A stretch of 64,000 bases of DNA from positions 186,001-250,000 of the forward strand of contig SCTY01000068.1 in assembly GCA_004297625.1 (NCBI GenBank), written 5' to 3'. Of this stretch, positions 1 through 8,547 are shown piece by piece. This stretch comes from Betaproteobacteria bacterium (GTDB taxonomy: Bacteria; Pseudomonadota; Gammaproteobacteria; Burkholderiales; SG8-39). Below the pieces are notes generated by a model, which was not told the DNA's origin, ran no database searches, and was given only the letters and a program-made list of their open reading frames with translations. Position numbers and translations under genes: made by a program. Position 1 is the stretch's first letter. Each line of letters starts with the position of its first letter.

Positions 1-612
1 GCAGCCGAGGTCGGGCGTCGGCTTGCCGCGATTCACCTAAATACGACGACAGAAGCGATTGCGGAAGAATTCAGAACCGACGCGATCTTTCACGCCATCC
101 GGCTCGAGCCCTATCTTCTCGCCACGGCAAAAGCGCATCCGGACCTCGCTGCTCGCCTGCACGGGCTCGCCGAGCGCACTGCGGCGACGCGCCAGTGCCT
201 CGTCCACGGCGACGTGAGCCCCAAGAACATCCTTGCCGGTCCGCATGGCCCCGTGTTCCTGGACGCCGAATGCGCCTGGTACGGCGATCCGGCTTTCGAC
301 CTCGCCTTCTGTCTCAACCACCTGCTTCTCAAGTGCCTGTGGGTGCCGCGCGCGCGGCCGGCGTTCCTGGAGTGCTTCGATGCGCTCGCCGGCGCCTACT
401 TGCAAAACAAGGCCTTGGAAGGCGTCGAAACACGCGCGGCGTCGCTCTTGCCGGGACTGCTGCTCGCGCGCGTCGACGGCAAGTCGCCGGTCGAATATCT
501 CACCGAGCCGGCGCAGAAGGAGACGGTCCGCCGCATCGCCCGCGCTTTGATAAGAAAATCTCCAGACCAGCTTTCGGAAGTGCGTACGGCATGGCAAGAA
601 TCATCGAAATAA
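1..612 (+). CDS. Aminoglycoside phosphotransferase-fold kinase, C-terminal part (truncated by window edge)
   Basis: The frame is open from base 1, so only the C-terminal 203 residues are present. The catalytic loop of the APH/choline-kinase fold (HGD followed by PKN) is at fragment residues 69-75, and the Mg-binding LDAE segment is near residue 88. The family transfers the gamma-phosphate of ATP to small molecules or sugars; the substrate cannot be read from the sequence. The stop overlaps the start of the enolase paralogue by about 22 bases, so the two are probably co-transcribed. A sugar-kinase-like role feeding the neighbouring enolase-like enzyme is possible but is inference. Confidence 0.85.
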   Translation, partial: AAEVGRRLAAIHLNTTTEAIAEEFRTDAIFHAIRLEPYLLATAKAHPDLAARLHGLAERTAATRQCLVHGDVSPKNILAGPHGPVFLDAECAWYGDPAFDLAFCLNHLLLKCLWVPRARPAFLECFDALAGAYLQNKALEGVETRAASLLPGLLLARVDGKSPVEYLTEPAQKETVRRIARALIRKSPDQLSEVRTAWQESSK

Positions 613-1841
613 AAGGCCGGCGGGTCTGGGACTCGCGCGGCCGGCCCACGGTCGAAGCGGAAGTCGTCGTCGGCCGCGGCACCACGCCGCTCGCAGTCGG
701 GCGCGCGATCGCTCCCGCCGGAGCATCGACCGGCGCCGGCGAGGCGAAGAGCGTGGAAGTCGGCCAGGCGGTGCGCAACATCAATACGCGCATCCGCGAT
801 GCGCTGCGGGCGATGAGCGTGACCGACCAGCACGCGCTCGACCGGCGCCTGATCGAGCTCGACGGCAGCGCCGACAAGAGCCGGCTCGGCGCCAACGCGA
901 TGGTGGCGGTATCGCTTGCCTGCGCGCACGCCGCCGCTGCATCGTTGAAAAAACCGCTCTGGAGGCATCTCGCCGGCGAGCGCCGCGTGGGTCTGCCGGT
1001 GCCGCAGATCCAGATCTTCGGCGGCGGCGCGCACGCGCGCGGGCGCGTGGACGTGCAGGACTACATGATCGTATGCACCGGCGCGGGCAGCTTCGCCGAG
1101 GCGCTCGAATGGACGGCGCAGGTCTACGCCGCGGCAGGCGCGCGGCTCGCGAAGCGCGGCGCGCTGCAAGGCGTCGCCGACGAAGGCGGCTACTGGCCGG
1201 CCTTCAAGACGAACGAGGAGGCGCTCGCGGAGCTGGTCGGCGCCATCGCCGATGCCGGGCTCGAGCCGGGAACCGACGTCTCCATCGCGCTCGATATCGC
1301 GGCAAGCCAGCTCTACCGCGGCGGGAGCTACCACTTCGCGCTGGAGAATCGGACGCTTTCCGCCGAGCAGCTGCACGCCATGCTGCTGCGGTGGATCGAG
1401 CGCTATCCCATCGTCTCGATCGAAGACCCGTTCGCCGAGCACGACGCGGCCGCGATGCGCGCCTTCACCAAGGCGGCGGGCATCCAGGTCGTCGGCGACG
1501 ATTTCTTCGTGACGAATGAACAAAAAGTCAGAAATGCCGATGGCGCCTGCAATGCCGTGCTGCTCAAGCCCAACCAGGTGGGCACCGTGAGCGAGACGCT
1601 CGCCTGCTGGCAGGCGGCGCGCGACGCCGGCTACCGGGGCATCGTATCGGCGCGCTCCGGGGAGACGGAAGATGTTTCCATCGTGCATCTCGCGGTCGGC
1701 TGGGGGGTGCCGCAGCTCAAGGTCGGCAGCTTCTCGCGCTCGGAGCGCATGGCGAAGTGGAACGAGGGGCTGCGCATCGAGGAGGCGCTGGGCGCCAAGG
1801 CGCTGCCCTATCCCGCGCGCAGGCTCTTCAAGCCGCGCTAA
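591..1841 (+). CDS. Divergent enolase-superfamily protein (enolase paralogue)
   Basis: 416 residues, slightly shorter than housekeeping enolase (about 430). The enolase plan is clear: ASTG loop near residue 45, His148 loop, DEGG at 197-200, the metal-binding ALD, SIED and GDD segments, catalytic Lys326 in LLKPNQ and Lys377 in LKVGS. Several active-site positions differ from canonical enolase. The SHRSGE motif reads SARSGE, so the substrate-binding His is Ala354. The Glu of QEFMI is Asp157, and the NGG before the His loop is GGG. The metal site and the lysine base are kept. Because it overlaps a kinase gene and has these changes, a specialised role or altered substrate is as likely as glycolytic enolase activity. 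Confidence 0.85.
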   Translation: MARIIEIKGRRVWDSRGRPTVEAEVVVGRGTTPLAVGRAIAPAGASTGAGEAKSVEVGQAVRNINTRIRDALRAMSVTDQHALDRRLIELDGSADKSRLGANAMVAVSLACAHAAAASLKKPLWRHLAGERRVGLPVPQIQIFGGGAHARGRVDVQDYMIVCTGAGSFAEALEWTAQVYAAAGARLAKRGALQGVADEGGYWPAFKTNEEALAELVGAIADAGLEPGTDVSIALDIAASQLYRGGSYHFALENRTLSAEQLHAMLLRWIERYPIVSIEDPFAEHDAAAMRAFTKAAGIQVVGDDFFVTNEQKVRNADGACNAVLLKPNQVGTVSETLACWQAARDAGYRGIVSARSGETEDVSIVHLAVGWGVPQLKVGSFSRSERMAKWNEGLRIEEALGAKALPYPARRLFKPR

Positions 1842-1951
1842 TGGTTCTAACCCGCTGGGTGTCGGGTCGGCACCACAGTCGAAAACCGCGGTATCGAGAA
1901 AAACTCGGGCTAGCTAGAATTCCCACTCGATTACCATGAGGAAGGGCAGGA
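1842..1951 (+). promoter_or_regulatory. Intergenic spacer upstream of kaiC with possible -10 and clear RBS
   Basis: This 110-base gap separates the enolase paralogue from kaiC. A TAGAAT hexamer lies at 1915-1920 and a purine-rich GAGGAAGGGCAGGA run lies just before the GTG start at 1952. No convincing -35 was seen, so the promoter call is tentative; the RBS is clear and fixes the GTG start. Confidence 0.35.
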
Positions 1952-3697
1952 GTGGGTAAGCCGGAAGCTTTGCCGACCCGGACCAAGGCGCAGCGCAACG
2001 GGCTGCCGAAGGCGCCGACCGGGATAAAGGGACTCGACGAAATCACGCTCGGCGGATTGCCGCGCGGCCGGCCGACGCTGGTCTGCGGCGGACCGGGCTG
2101 CGGGAAAACGCTCTTCGGCCTGGAATTCCTGCTGCGCGGGGCGCGCGATTTCGGCGAGCCGGGCGTTTTCATGGCCTTCGAGGAGACGCAGCAGGACCTC
2201 TCGCAGAACGTGCGCTCGCTCGGCTTCGATCTCGACCGGATGATCGCCGAGAACAGGATCTCGGTGGATTACGTGCACGTCGACCGCAGCGAGATCGAGG
2301 AAACCGGCGAATACGACCTCGAAGGGCTGTTCCTGCGCCTCGGGCTTGCCATCGACACGGTGGGCGCCAAGCGCGTGGTGCTCGACACGCTCGAGAGCCT
2401 GTTCAGCGGGTTTACCAACGAGGCCCTGCTGCGCTCGGAGCTGCGGCGCCTGTTCCGCTGGCTCAAGGAGAAGGGCGTCACCGCCGTGATTACGGGCGAG
2501 CGCGGCGAGGGACAGCTGACGCGCCAGGGCCTGGAGGAATACGTCTCGGATTGCGTCATCCTGCTCGACCATCGCGTGCGCGAGCAGGTGTCGACGCGGC
2601 GGCTGCGCGTCGTCAAGTACCGCGGCTCGACGCACGGCACCAACGAGCATCCGTTCCTCATCGACGAGAACGGCATCCACGTGCTGCCGCTGACCTCGCT
2701 CGGTCTCGACCATTCGGTGAGCACCGAGCGCATCTCCAGCGGCATCCCGCGTCTCGACAGCATGCTGGGCGGCGAAGGCTACTACCGGGGCAGCTCGATC
2801 CTCATCTCGGGCACCGCCGGCACCGGCAAGACGAGTATCGCCGCCAGCTTTGCCGACGCGGGCTGCCGGCGCGGCGAGCGCTGCCTGTATTTCGCCTTCG
2901 AGGAATCGCCCCAGCAGATCCTGCGCAACATGCGCAGCATCGGGGTGGACCTCAATCCGTGGCTGAAGAGGGGCCTGCTGCGGCTGCATGCCTCGCGGCC
3001 CACGCTGCACGGCATCGAGATGCACCTCGCGCTCATCCACAAGATAGTCAACGACTTCGATCCGCAGGTGGTCGTCATCGATCCGATCAGCAACCTGGCC
3101 ACCGCGGGCACCGAGAGCGAGGCCGAATCGATGATGCTGCGGCTCATCGATCACCTCAAGGCGCGGCAGGTGACGGCGCTGTTCACGAACCTGACCGCCG
3201 GCGGAGACGCGTGGGAGCACACCGACATCGGTGTCTCTTCGCTCATCGATACCTGGATCCTGCTGCGCGACATCGAGCTCGCCGGCGAGCGCAACCGCGG
3301 CCTGTACGTGCTCAAGTCGCGCGGCATGAAGCACTCCAACCAGATCCGCGAATTCCTCATCACCGCCGAAGGCATCCGGCTCGAGGACGTGTACGCCGGT
3401 CCGGAAGGCGTGCTCACCGGCTCGATGCGCGCCGCGCAAGAGGACCGCGAGAGAGCCGCCGCCCTTGCCCGCGCCCAGGAAACCGAGCGCAAGCAGCGCG
3501 ACCTCGCGCGCCGGCGCGCGGCGCTGGAGGCGCAGATCGCCGCGCTGCGCGCCGAATTCCAGGAGGTCGAGGACGAGACGAAGATCCTCGCCGAGGAGAA
3601 CCGCGCCAGCGAGCAGCAGCTGGAAGCGAGCCGCTCTGCGGCCGCGATGCGCCGGGGGGCCGACAAGCCTGCGCTCATCAAGGGGAAACGCAAATGA
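1952..3697 (+). CDS. kaiC: KaiC-like double-ATPase clock/signalling protein
   Basis: 581 residues with two RecA-like KaiC domains. CI has Walker A GGPGCGKT (residues 46-53) and the paired glutamates of FEE. CII has Walker A GTAGTGKT (287-294) and a second FEE. The CII segment matching the cyanobacterial Ser431/Thr432 phosphosites reads Ser429-Ser430, so autophosphorylation is possible but with Ser-Ser instead of Ser-Thr. Residues about 490-575 are charged and helical (coiled-coil-like), an extension not found in Synechococcus KaiC. Start is GTG with a good RBS. The stop overlaps the kaiB start (ATGA), so the two are translationally coupled. No kaiA is nearby. Confidence 0.93.
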   Translation: MGKPEALPTRTKAQRNGLPKAPTGIKGLDEITLGGLPRGRPTLVCGGPGCGKTLFGLEFLLRGARDFGEPGVFMAFEETQQDLSQNVRSLGFDLDRMIAENRISVDYVHVDRSEIEETGEYDLEGLFLRLGLAIDTVGAKRVVLDTLESLFSGFTNEALLRSELRRLFRWLKEKGVTAVITGERGEGQLTRQGLEEYVSDCVILLDHRVREQVSTRRLRVVKYRGSTHGTNEHPFLIDENGIHVLPLTSLGLDHSVSTERISSGIPRLDSMLGGEGYYRGSSILISGTAGTGKTSIAASFADAGCRRGERCLYFAFEESPQQILRNMRSIGVDLNPWLKRGLLRLHASRPTLHGIEMHLALIHKIVNDFDPQVVVIDPISNLATAGTESEAESMMLRLIDHLKARQVTALFTNLTAGGDAWEHTDIGVSSLIDTWILLRDIELAGERNRGLYVLKSRGMKHSNQIREFLITAEGIRLEDVYAGPEGVLTGSMRAAQEDRERAAALARAQETERKQRDLARRRAALEAQIAALRAEFQEVEDETKILAEENRASEQQLEASRSAAAMRRGADKPALIKGKRK

Positions 3698-3999
3698 GCA
3701 CGCGCAAGAGCGAAGGGCAAGAGGAGAAGTGGGAGCTGCGGCTGTACACGGCCGGACAGACGCCCAAGTCGCTCGCCGCGGTCAAGAACCTGAGGAAGGT
3801 CTGCGAGGAGCACCTCGCCGGCCGCTACGAGATCGAGATCGTCGACCTGCTGAAGAACCCGCGGCTCGCAAAAGACCACCAGATCGTCGCCATCCCGACT
3901 TTGGTGCGCAAGCTGCCGGTGCCGATCCGCAAGATCATCGGCGACCTTTCGGACACCGAGCGCGCGCTGGTCGGATTGCAGCTCAAGCAACTGAGGTAA
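3694..3999 (+). CDS. kaiB: KaiB-like thioredoxin-fold protein
   Basis: 101 residues, the usual KaiB length. It carries the family signature of an N-terminal beta strand followed by TAGQTPKS, then VDLLKNPRLA, and IPTLVRKLP with a cis-proline-type turn before the C-terminal helix. In cyanobacteria KaiB switches fold, binds the KaiC CI ring and engages output kinases. The gene overlaps kaiC by four bases and is followed after four bases by the PAS/HisKA gene, so the three form one operon. It probably acts as the KaiC partner. Confidence 0.93.
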   Translation: MSTRKSEGQEEKWELRLYTAGQTPKSLAAVKNLRKVCEEHLAGRYEIEIVDLLKNPRLAKDHQIVAIPTLVRKLPVPIRKIIGDLSDTERALVGLQLKQLR

Positions 4000-4003
4000 A
4001 GCC

Positions 4004-5134
4004 ATGAACGAACGCGTCGATCCGCTCGCGCTGGAAATCGAGTCGCTGCGGCAGCGCCTGCAGGAGGCCGAAGAGCTGCGCGAGGCGATCAGCTCGGGCA
4101 AGGTGGATGCGTTCGTCGTCGGGCCCACCGAAGACAGCAAGCGCGTGCTGATGCTCTCGGGCGCCTACGCCCGCTACCGTCAGCTCGTCGAGGACATGCA
4201 GCAGGGCGCGGTCACCGTGACGCGCGAGGGCGAGATCATGTTCGCGAACCACAGCTTCGCCGCGCTCCTGGGGATGGCGCCGCTGGACCTTTTCCGCGTG
4301 CCGCTGCAGCGCTACGTCGCGCGCGCCGACCGCGACAAGCTCGCCGCGCTGCTCGACCCGCGCGCCGGGGAACCGGCGGCGACCGTGTCCCTGCTGCGCG
4401 CCGACGGAACGGAGTGCCCGGTCAGCATCTCGATGGTGACGGCGAACGACGAATTCACCACGCTGCTCGTCACCGAGCGGACCGCGGACTCGGAAGAGGC
4501 CGCCGCGGCGATCGACGCCATCCGCACCGGCAGCATCGACGCGGTGGTCGTGGGCGGCGACAAGGTGCTCATGCTCGACTCCGCGCAGGCCTTCTACCAG
4601 GCCGCGATCGATCGCATGCAGCAGGGCGTGGTGATCGTCGGCCCGGACAGCGACATCACGTACGCCAACGAGCAAATGGCGTCGCTGCTCGCCACGAGGC
4701 GCGAGCGCCTGGCCGGCTCGTTCCTGCACCGCCTGGCGCCCAACAGCGATCAGGCGCGGGTGAAATCGATTCTCGGCGTGCGCCAGGGCGCGACCGCGCA
4801 GGCGGAAGTGCGCCTGCGCCGCGCCGACGGGGAGTACCTCGACACGATGATAACGGTTACCGGCCTCGCCGACGGCCGCAAGATGTGCCTGGTGAGCGAC
4901 CTGCGGCTGAAGAAGCGCCACGAAGCGGCCGACGAGCGCACGCGCAAGTTCCTCGGCATGATGGCGCACGAGTTCCGCAACATCCTCTCGCCCATCCACA
5001 ACTCGGTGGAGCTGCTCAAGCGCATGGACAGCCTCGACCCGGACGCGCGCAAGGCGCTCGAGGTCATCGAGCGGCACACCTCGCGCCTGGTCGCGCTGGT
5101 CGACGACCTGCGCAGCGTCAATCCAAAGGATTAA
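4004..5134 (+). CDS. PAS-PAS-HisKA sensor protein lacking a HATPase domain
   Basis: 376 residues. The protein opens with a helical leader and has two tandem units, each a short (A)I-SG-VDA-VVG motif (near residues 27-40 and 168-181) followed by a PAS fold with the DMQQGAV/RMQQGVV signature. A HisKA dimerisation domain follows, with H-box His322 in AHEFRNI. The protein ends 54 residues after that histidine, at the end of the second dimerisation helix, and no HATPase_c (N, G1, G2) follows in any frame before the neighbouring gene. The histidine could be phosphorylated by a partner kinase, or the protein could work only as a PAS/KaiB-binding dimer. It is co-operonic with kaiCB and overlaps the convergent ABC gene by 17 bases. 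Confidence 0.9.
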   Translation: MNERVDPLALEIESLRQRLQEAEELREAISSGKVDAFVVGPTEDSKRVLMLSGAYARYRQLVEDMQQGAVTVTREGEIMFANHSFAALLGMAPLDLFRVPLQRYVARADRDKLAALLDPRAGEPAATVSLLRADGTECPVSISMVTANDEFTTLLVTERTADSEEAAAAIDAIRTGSIDAVVVGGDKVLMLDSAQAFYQAAIDRMQQGVVIVGPDSDITYANEQMASLLATRRERLAGSFLHRLAPNSDQARVKSILGVRQGATAQAEVRLRRADGEYLDTMITVTGLADGRKMCLVSDLRLKKRHEAADERTRKFLGMMAHEFRNILSPIHNSVELLKRMDSLDPDARKALEVIERHTSRLVALVDDLRSVNPKD

Positions 5135-5768
5135 GCCCTTCCGCAGTGAGGCGGTAGCGCCGGTCGCAGCCGGCCGCCGCCTGCTCGGAGTGCGTGGCGA
5201 GGATCGCCGCCGCGCCGCGCCGTTTCACAATATCCTTCATCAGGGCGAGCACTTGAGCCGCATTCTGCGGATCGAGGTTTCCGGTCGGCTCGTCGGCAAG
5301 GATGAGCTTCGGGTCGCCCACCAGCGCGCGCGCGATCGCCACGCGCTGCAGCTCGCCCCCCGACAGCTCGCGCGGCGGGCTCGCTTCGCGCCCCGCGAGC
5401 CCGACCGCGGCGATCAGCCCCCTCGCCTTTTCCCTTTTTGAAATTCCTCTCAGCAGCAGCGGCAACGCGACGTTCTCCTCGACCGTGAGATGCGGCAGGA
5501 CGTGAAACGCCTGGAAGACGAAGCCGAAGGTGTCGCGCCGCAGCCTCGCCTGCTCCTCCTCGCCGAGGCGCGAGACGTCCTTTCCCTCGAAAACAATGGC
5601 GCCCGAGTCGATGGGCTCCAGGCCGGCGATCGCGTTGAGCAGCGTCGACTTGCCGATTCCGGAATCGCCGATGACGGCCACGTACTCGCCGGCCGCCACT
5701 TCGAGCGAAACGGCGTTCAGCACCGTTCGCACGCCGAAACGCTTGGTCACGTCCTGCAGGCTGAGCAC
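5118..5768 (-). CDS. LolD/MacB-type ABC transporter ATP-binding protein
   Basis: 216 residues from a GTG start. Walker A is GDSGIGKST, the signature is LSGGELQRVAIARAL, Walker B is LILADEPTGNLD and the switch His is in ATHSEQ. The TGNLDP context places it in the LolD/MacB/FtsE-like group serving lipoprotein release or MacB-type permeases. No permease is adjacent, so it is an orphan ATPase in this window. The start lies only 15 bases from the divergent glutamine-synthetase-like gene; its promoter must lie within that gene or in the tiny gap. Confidence 0.88.
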   Translation of the reverse strand: MLSLQDVTKRFGVRTVLNAVSLEVAAGEYVAVIGDSGIGKSTLLNAIAGLEPIDSGAIVFEGKDVSRLGEEEQARLRRDTFGFVFQAFHVLPHLTVEENVALPLLLRGISKREKARGLIAAVGLAGREASPPRELSGGELQRVAIARALVGDPKLILADEPTGNLDPQNAAQVLALMKDIVKRRGAAAILATHSEQAAAGCDRRYRLTAEGLNPLD

Positions 5769-5771
5769 CCT

Positions 5772-5783
5772 TAGAATCGTACT
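5772..5783 (+). promoter_or_regulatory. Possible leaderless promoter of the glutamine-synthetase-like gene
   Basis: A TAGAAT -10-like hexamer at 5772-5777 is followed by only six bases before the ATG at 5784, and there is no Shine-Dalgarno sequence. This spacing would place the transcription start at the ATG itself. No good -35 is visible at 16-18 bases, so this is tentative. Confidence 0.3.
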
Positions 5784-7241
5784 ATGTTCGTCGAAAAGCA
5801 CGGCTTGTGGACGCCCGAGCAGCGCGCGCAGGCGTCCGAGCTGAAGAAGCGCATCGCGCACGAAAAGCTCGAGCTCGTACGCCTGGCGTGGGCCGATCCG
5901 CACGGCGCCTCGCGCGCGAAGGCCGTGAGCGTTCCGGCGTTCCTCGAGGCGCTCTCGAGCGGCTACAACATCAACGTCGCGACCACCACGCTCGATAGCG
6001 CCGGCGGCCGCGTGTTCCAGTCCTTCACGCGCGGCGGCGGCATGGGGCTCGACGAAATGACGGGCTCGCCGAACCTGGTCGTGGTCCCGGATCCGGGCAC
6101 GTTTCGCGTGCTGCCGTGGGTGCCGAACGTCGGCTGGATCCTGTGCGACGAATATTTCCGCGACGGCCGGGCGTTCCATTTCTCTCCGCGCCATCTGCTG
6201 AAGCGGCTGCTCGCGAAGGCGAAATACGACATGGTGGTCGGCCTGGAGATGGAGTGGTATCTCGCCCGCATCACCGATGAGCGCCTTAACGACGACCACA
6301 TCGGCATTCCGGGCCACCGCGGCCGGCCGGTGCACACGGCGCCCATCGAGCCGGGCTACTCGTATCACTCCGAGACCAACCTCGACATCATGCAGCCGGT
6401 GCTGGGCGAGCTTGCGACGGCGTACACCCAGCTCGGCCTGCCGCTGCGTTCGATCGAGAACGAGTGGGGGCCGGGGCAGGTGGAATGCACGTTCGGCGCA
6501 CAGAGCGCGCTGCGCACCGCCGACGACCTCGTGCTCTTTCGCACCGCGACGCGGCAGGTGTGCCGGCGGCTCGGCTGCTTCGCCACCTTCATGGCGCGCC
6601 CGGCGCTCAAAGGCTATTACGCGAGCGGCTGGCACCTGCATCAGTCGCTCGCCCAAGGCGGCAGGAACGTTTTCATCCCGGAAAACGACGCGGCGCTGCT
6701 CTCGCCGCTCGGCTTCCAGTTCCTCGCCGGGCTGCTGCACAACGCGGCCGCCGCGACGGTGTTCGCCACGCCGACCGTCAACGGCTATCGGCGCTTCAAG
6801 CCCAACTCGCTCGCGCCGGACCGCGTGGGCTGGGGCTTCGACCACCGCGGCGCCATGATCCGCGTGCTGGGAGGCGCGGGGGATCCGACCACGCGGCTCG
6901 AAAACCGGGTCGGCGAGCCGGCCGCCAATCCCTATCTCTACATCGCATCGCAGATCGTCGCCGGCATGGATGGCGTCGAGCGCGGCCTGCAGCCCGGAGC
7001 GCGCGACGACGAGCCCTACGCCGCGGATCATCCGATGCTGCCGAGGAGCCTCGCGGAAGCGCTCGACGCGCTCGAGAAGGACACGCTTTTCCGCCGGCAG
7101 TTCGGCGAGGTGTTCATCGATTACTACCTGCGCTTGAAGCGCAACGAGCTCGGCCGGTATCTCGCGTGGAAGGAGGAAACCGGCGAGTCGGGCGACGAGC
7201 CCACCGCCTGGGAACAGAATGAATACTTCGACTTTTTTTGA
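5784..7241 (+). CDS. Glutamine-synthetase-like gamma-glutamylamide ligase
   Basis: 485 residues of the GS beta-grasp plus catalytic barrel. Metal-binding glutamates are E155 and E157 in GLEMEWY; the SIENEWGPGQVE, GWHLHQSL and YRRFKPNS segments are the other ATP, ammonia and glutamate site motifs. GS-like ligases join glutamate to an amine using ATP. The gene overlaps the dioxygenase alpha subunit by 23 bases, the same pairing as atdA1/tdnQ in aniline degradation, where gamma-glutamylanilide is made before ring oxidation. A similar amine-activating role is inferred here; the true amine is unknown. It is not the housekeeping glnA, since it lacks that gene's context and sequence pattern. Confidence 0.85.
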   Translation: MFVEKHGLWTPEQRAQASELKKRIAHEKLELVRLAWADPHGASRAKAVSVPAFLEALSSGYNINVATTTLDSAGGRVFQSFTRGGGMGLDEMTGSPNLVVVPDPGTFRVLPWVPNVGWILCDEYFRDGRAFHFSPRHLLKRLLAKAKYDMVVGLEMEWYLARITDERLNDDHIGIPGHRGRPVHTAPIEPGYSYHSETNLDIMQPVLGELATAYTQLGLPLRSIENEWGPGQVECTFGAQSALRTADDLVLFRTATRQVCRRLGCFATFMARPALKGYYASGWHLHQSLAQGGRNVFIPENDAALLSPLGFQFLAGLLHNAAAATVFATPTVNGYRRFKPNSLAPDRVGWGFDHRGAMIRVLGGAGDPTTRLENRVGEPAANPYLYIASQIVAGMDGVERGLQPGARDDEPYAADHPMLPRSLAEALDALEKDTLFRRQFGEVFIDYYLRLKRNELGRYLAWKEETGESGDEPTAWEQNEYFDFF

Positions 7242-8547
7242 GGGCCTGGTCCACGAGGACCGCGTCCACCGCTCGATCTATACCGACGCCGCGATCTTCG
7301 AGCGCGAGATGACCCATATCTTCGGCGCGGTGTGGGTGTACCTCGCGCACGAGAGCCAGATCCCGAAGGCGGACGACTTCATCACCGCGCGTCTCGGCCT
7401 GCGCCCGCTCATCGTGACGCGCGATGCGAACGGCCAGATCCACGCCCTCTATAACCGCTGCACGCACCGCGGCGCGAGGATCTGCCGGACCGAGCGCGGC
7501 AATGCGCGCACCTTCCAGTGCGCCTATCACGGCTGGACCTACTTCAACACCGGGAAGCTGCGCGGCGTTCCCTGGCCCGAGGGCTACGCCTGCGACTTCA
7601 AGGATGCGAAGTTCAACCTGGCACAGGTACCGCGCGTGGAAAGCTACCGCGGCTTCATCTTCGGCACATTGAACCTGGACGCGCCATCGCTTTCTGACTA
7701 TTTGGGTCTTATTAAAAAACCCATTGATGAGTGGCTCGACCGCCATCCGGGCGGCAAGGTGGAGGTGCGCGAAGCGAACCGGCTGAAATTCAAGGGCAAC
7801 TGGAAGCTCGCCTACGACAACGCCGCCGACGGCTACCACGTCGTGTTCTCGCACCGTTCGCTCCTCGAGATGGAGAACCGCATGCAGGAGGACCCGACCA
7901 AGGGCATGTCCTTCTACATGGGCAAGCCCGACGAGGCGCCGATGTACGTGCAGTACTTCGGCCGCGGCCACCACTTCAAGGACAAGCGCCCGAACGTCGC
8001 CAAGCGCCCGGGCGCGCTGTGGGAGCTCGAGGCGGCGCACCCAGGAATGGAACACTTTGAGAATTCCATAAGGAAGAAACTTGGTGAAAAGGCCGGGCGC
8101 GCCCTGGATCTCGCGGCGGCCGAGCCGGTCAACATCAACGTGTTCCCCAACCTCTCGATCCTCGGCAACCACATCCAGGTATTCCAGCCGCTCGGCGTCG
8201 ACGAGACCGATACCACCTGGTACGCGACCGTGGTGGTCGACGAGGCGGGCGAGCTCGGCGGCACGGTAGAGGACGTGAACGCGCTTCGCCTGCGCACGCA
8301 GGAAGCGTTTCCCAATTTCGGCGAGGTGGACGACGCGGCCAATTTCGAGGAGATCCAGCGCGGCCTCGCCGCCTGCGAGGACGAGTGGGTGTACATGCAT
8401 CGCGGCCTGGGCATCCCGGGGCGCGTGCGCAACGAGCCCGACGGCACGCTGAAGGCGCCCGCCACCGACGAAGTGTTCATGCGCAGCCACATGAAGGAAT
8501 GGAAGCGCCTGATGTCCACCGAGCCGAGGATCAGTGTCGTACGTTGA
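7219..8547 (+). CDS. Aromatic ring-hydroxylating dioxygenase, alpha (Rieske) subunit
   Basis: 442 residues, typical of alpha subunits. The Rieske [2Fe-2S] ligands are C81, H83, C101 and H104, and the mononuclear iron site is D204-x2-H207-x4-H212. The enzyme would insert both atoms of O2 into an aromatic ring using electrons from a ferredoxin/reductase. The beta subunit follows with a 14-base overlap, but no reductase or ferredoxin gene is in this operon, so electrons must come from elsewhere, for example the Rieske ferredoxin at 20781. The coupling to a GS-like ligase points to an aromatic-amine-type substrate (inference). Confidence 0.93.
   Translation: MNTSTFFEGLVHEDRVHRSIYTDAAIFEREMTHIFGAVWVYLAHESQIPKADDFITARLGLRPLIVTRDANGQIHALYNRCTHRGARICRTERGNARTFQCAYHGWTYFNTGKLRGVPWPEGYACDFKDAKFNLAQVPRVESYRGFIFGTLNLDAPSLSDYLGLIKKPIDEWLDRHPGGKVEVREANRLKFKGNWKLAYDNAADGYHVVFSHRSLLEMENRMQEDPTKGMSFYMGKPDEAPMYVQYFGRGHHFKDKRPNVAKRPGALWELEAAHPGMEHFENSIRKKLGEKAGRALDLAAAEPVNINVFPNLSILGNHIQVFQPLGVDETDTTWYATVVVDEAGELGGTVEDVNALRLRTQEAFPNFGEVDDAANFEEIQRGLAACEDEWVYMHRGLGIPGRVRNEPDGTLKAPATDEVFMRSHMKEWKRLMSTEPRISVVR

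Noticed and set aside
5769..7031. Long minus-strand reading frame extending the ABC ATPase upstream
   Set aside because: It is antisense to the glutamine-synthetase-like gene, has no family features and lacks a start; the ATPase begins at GTG 5768.
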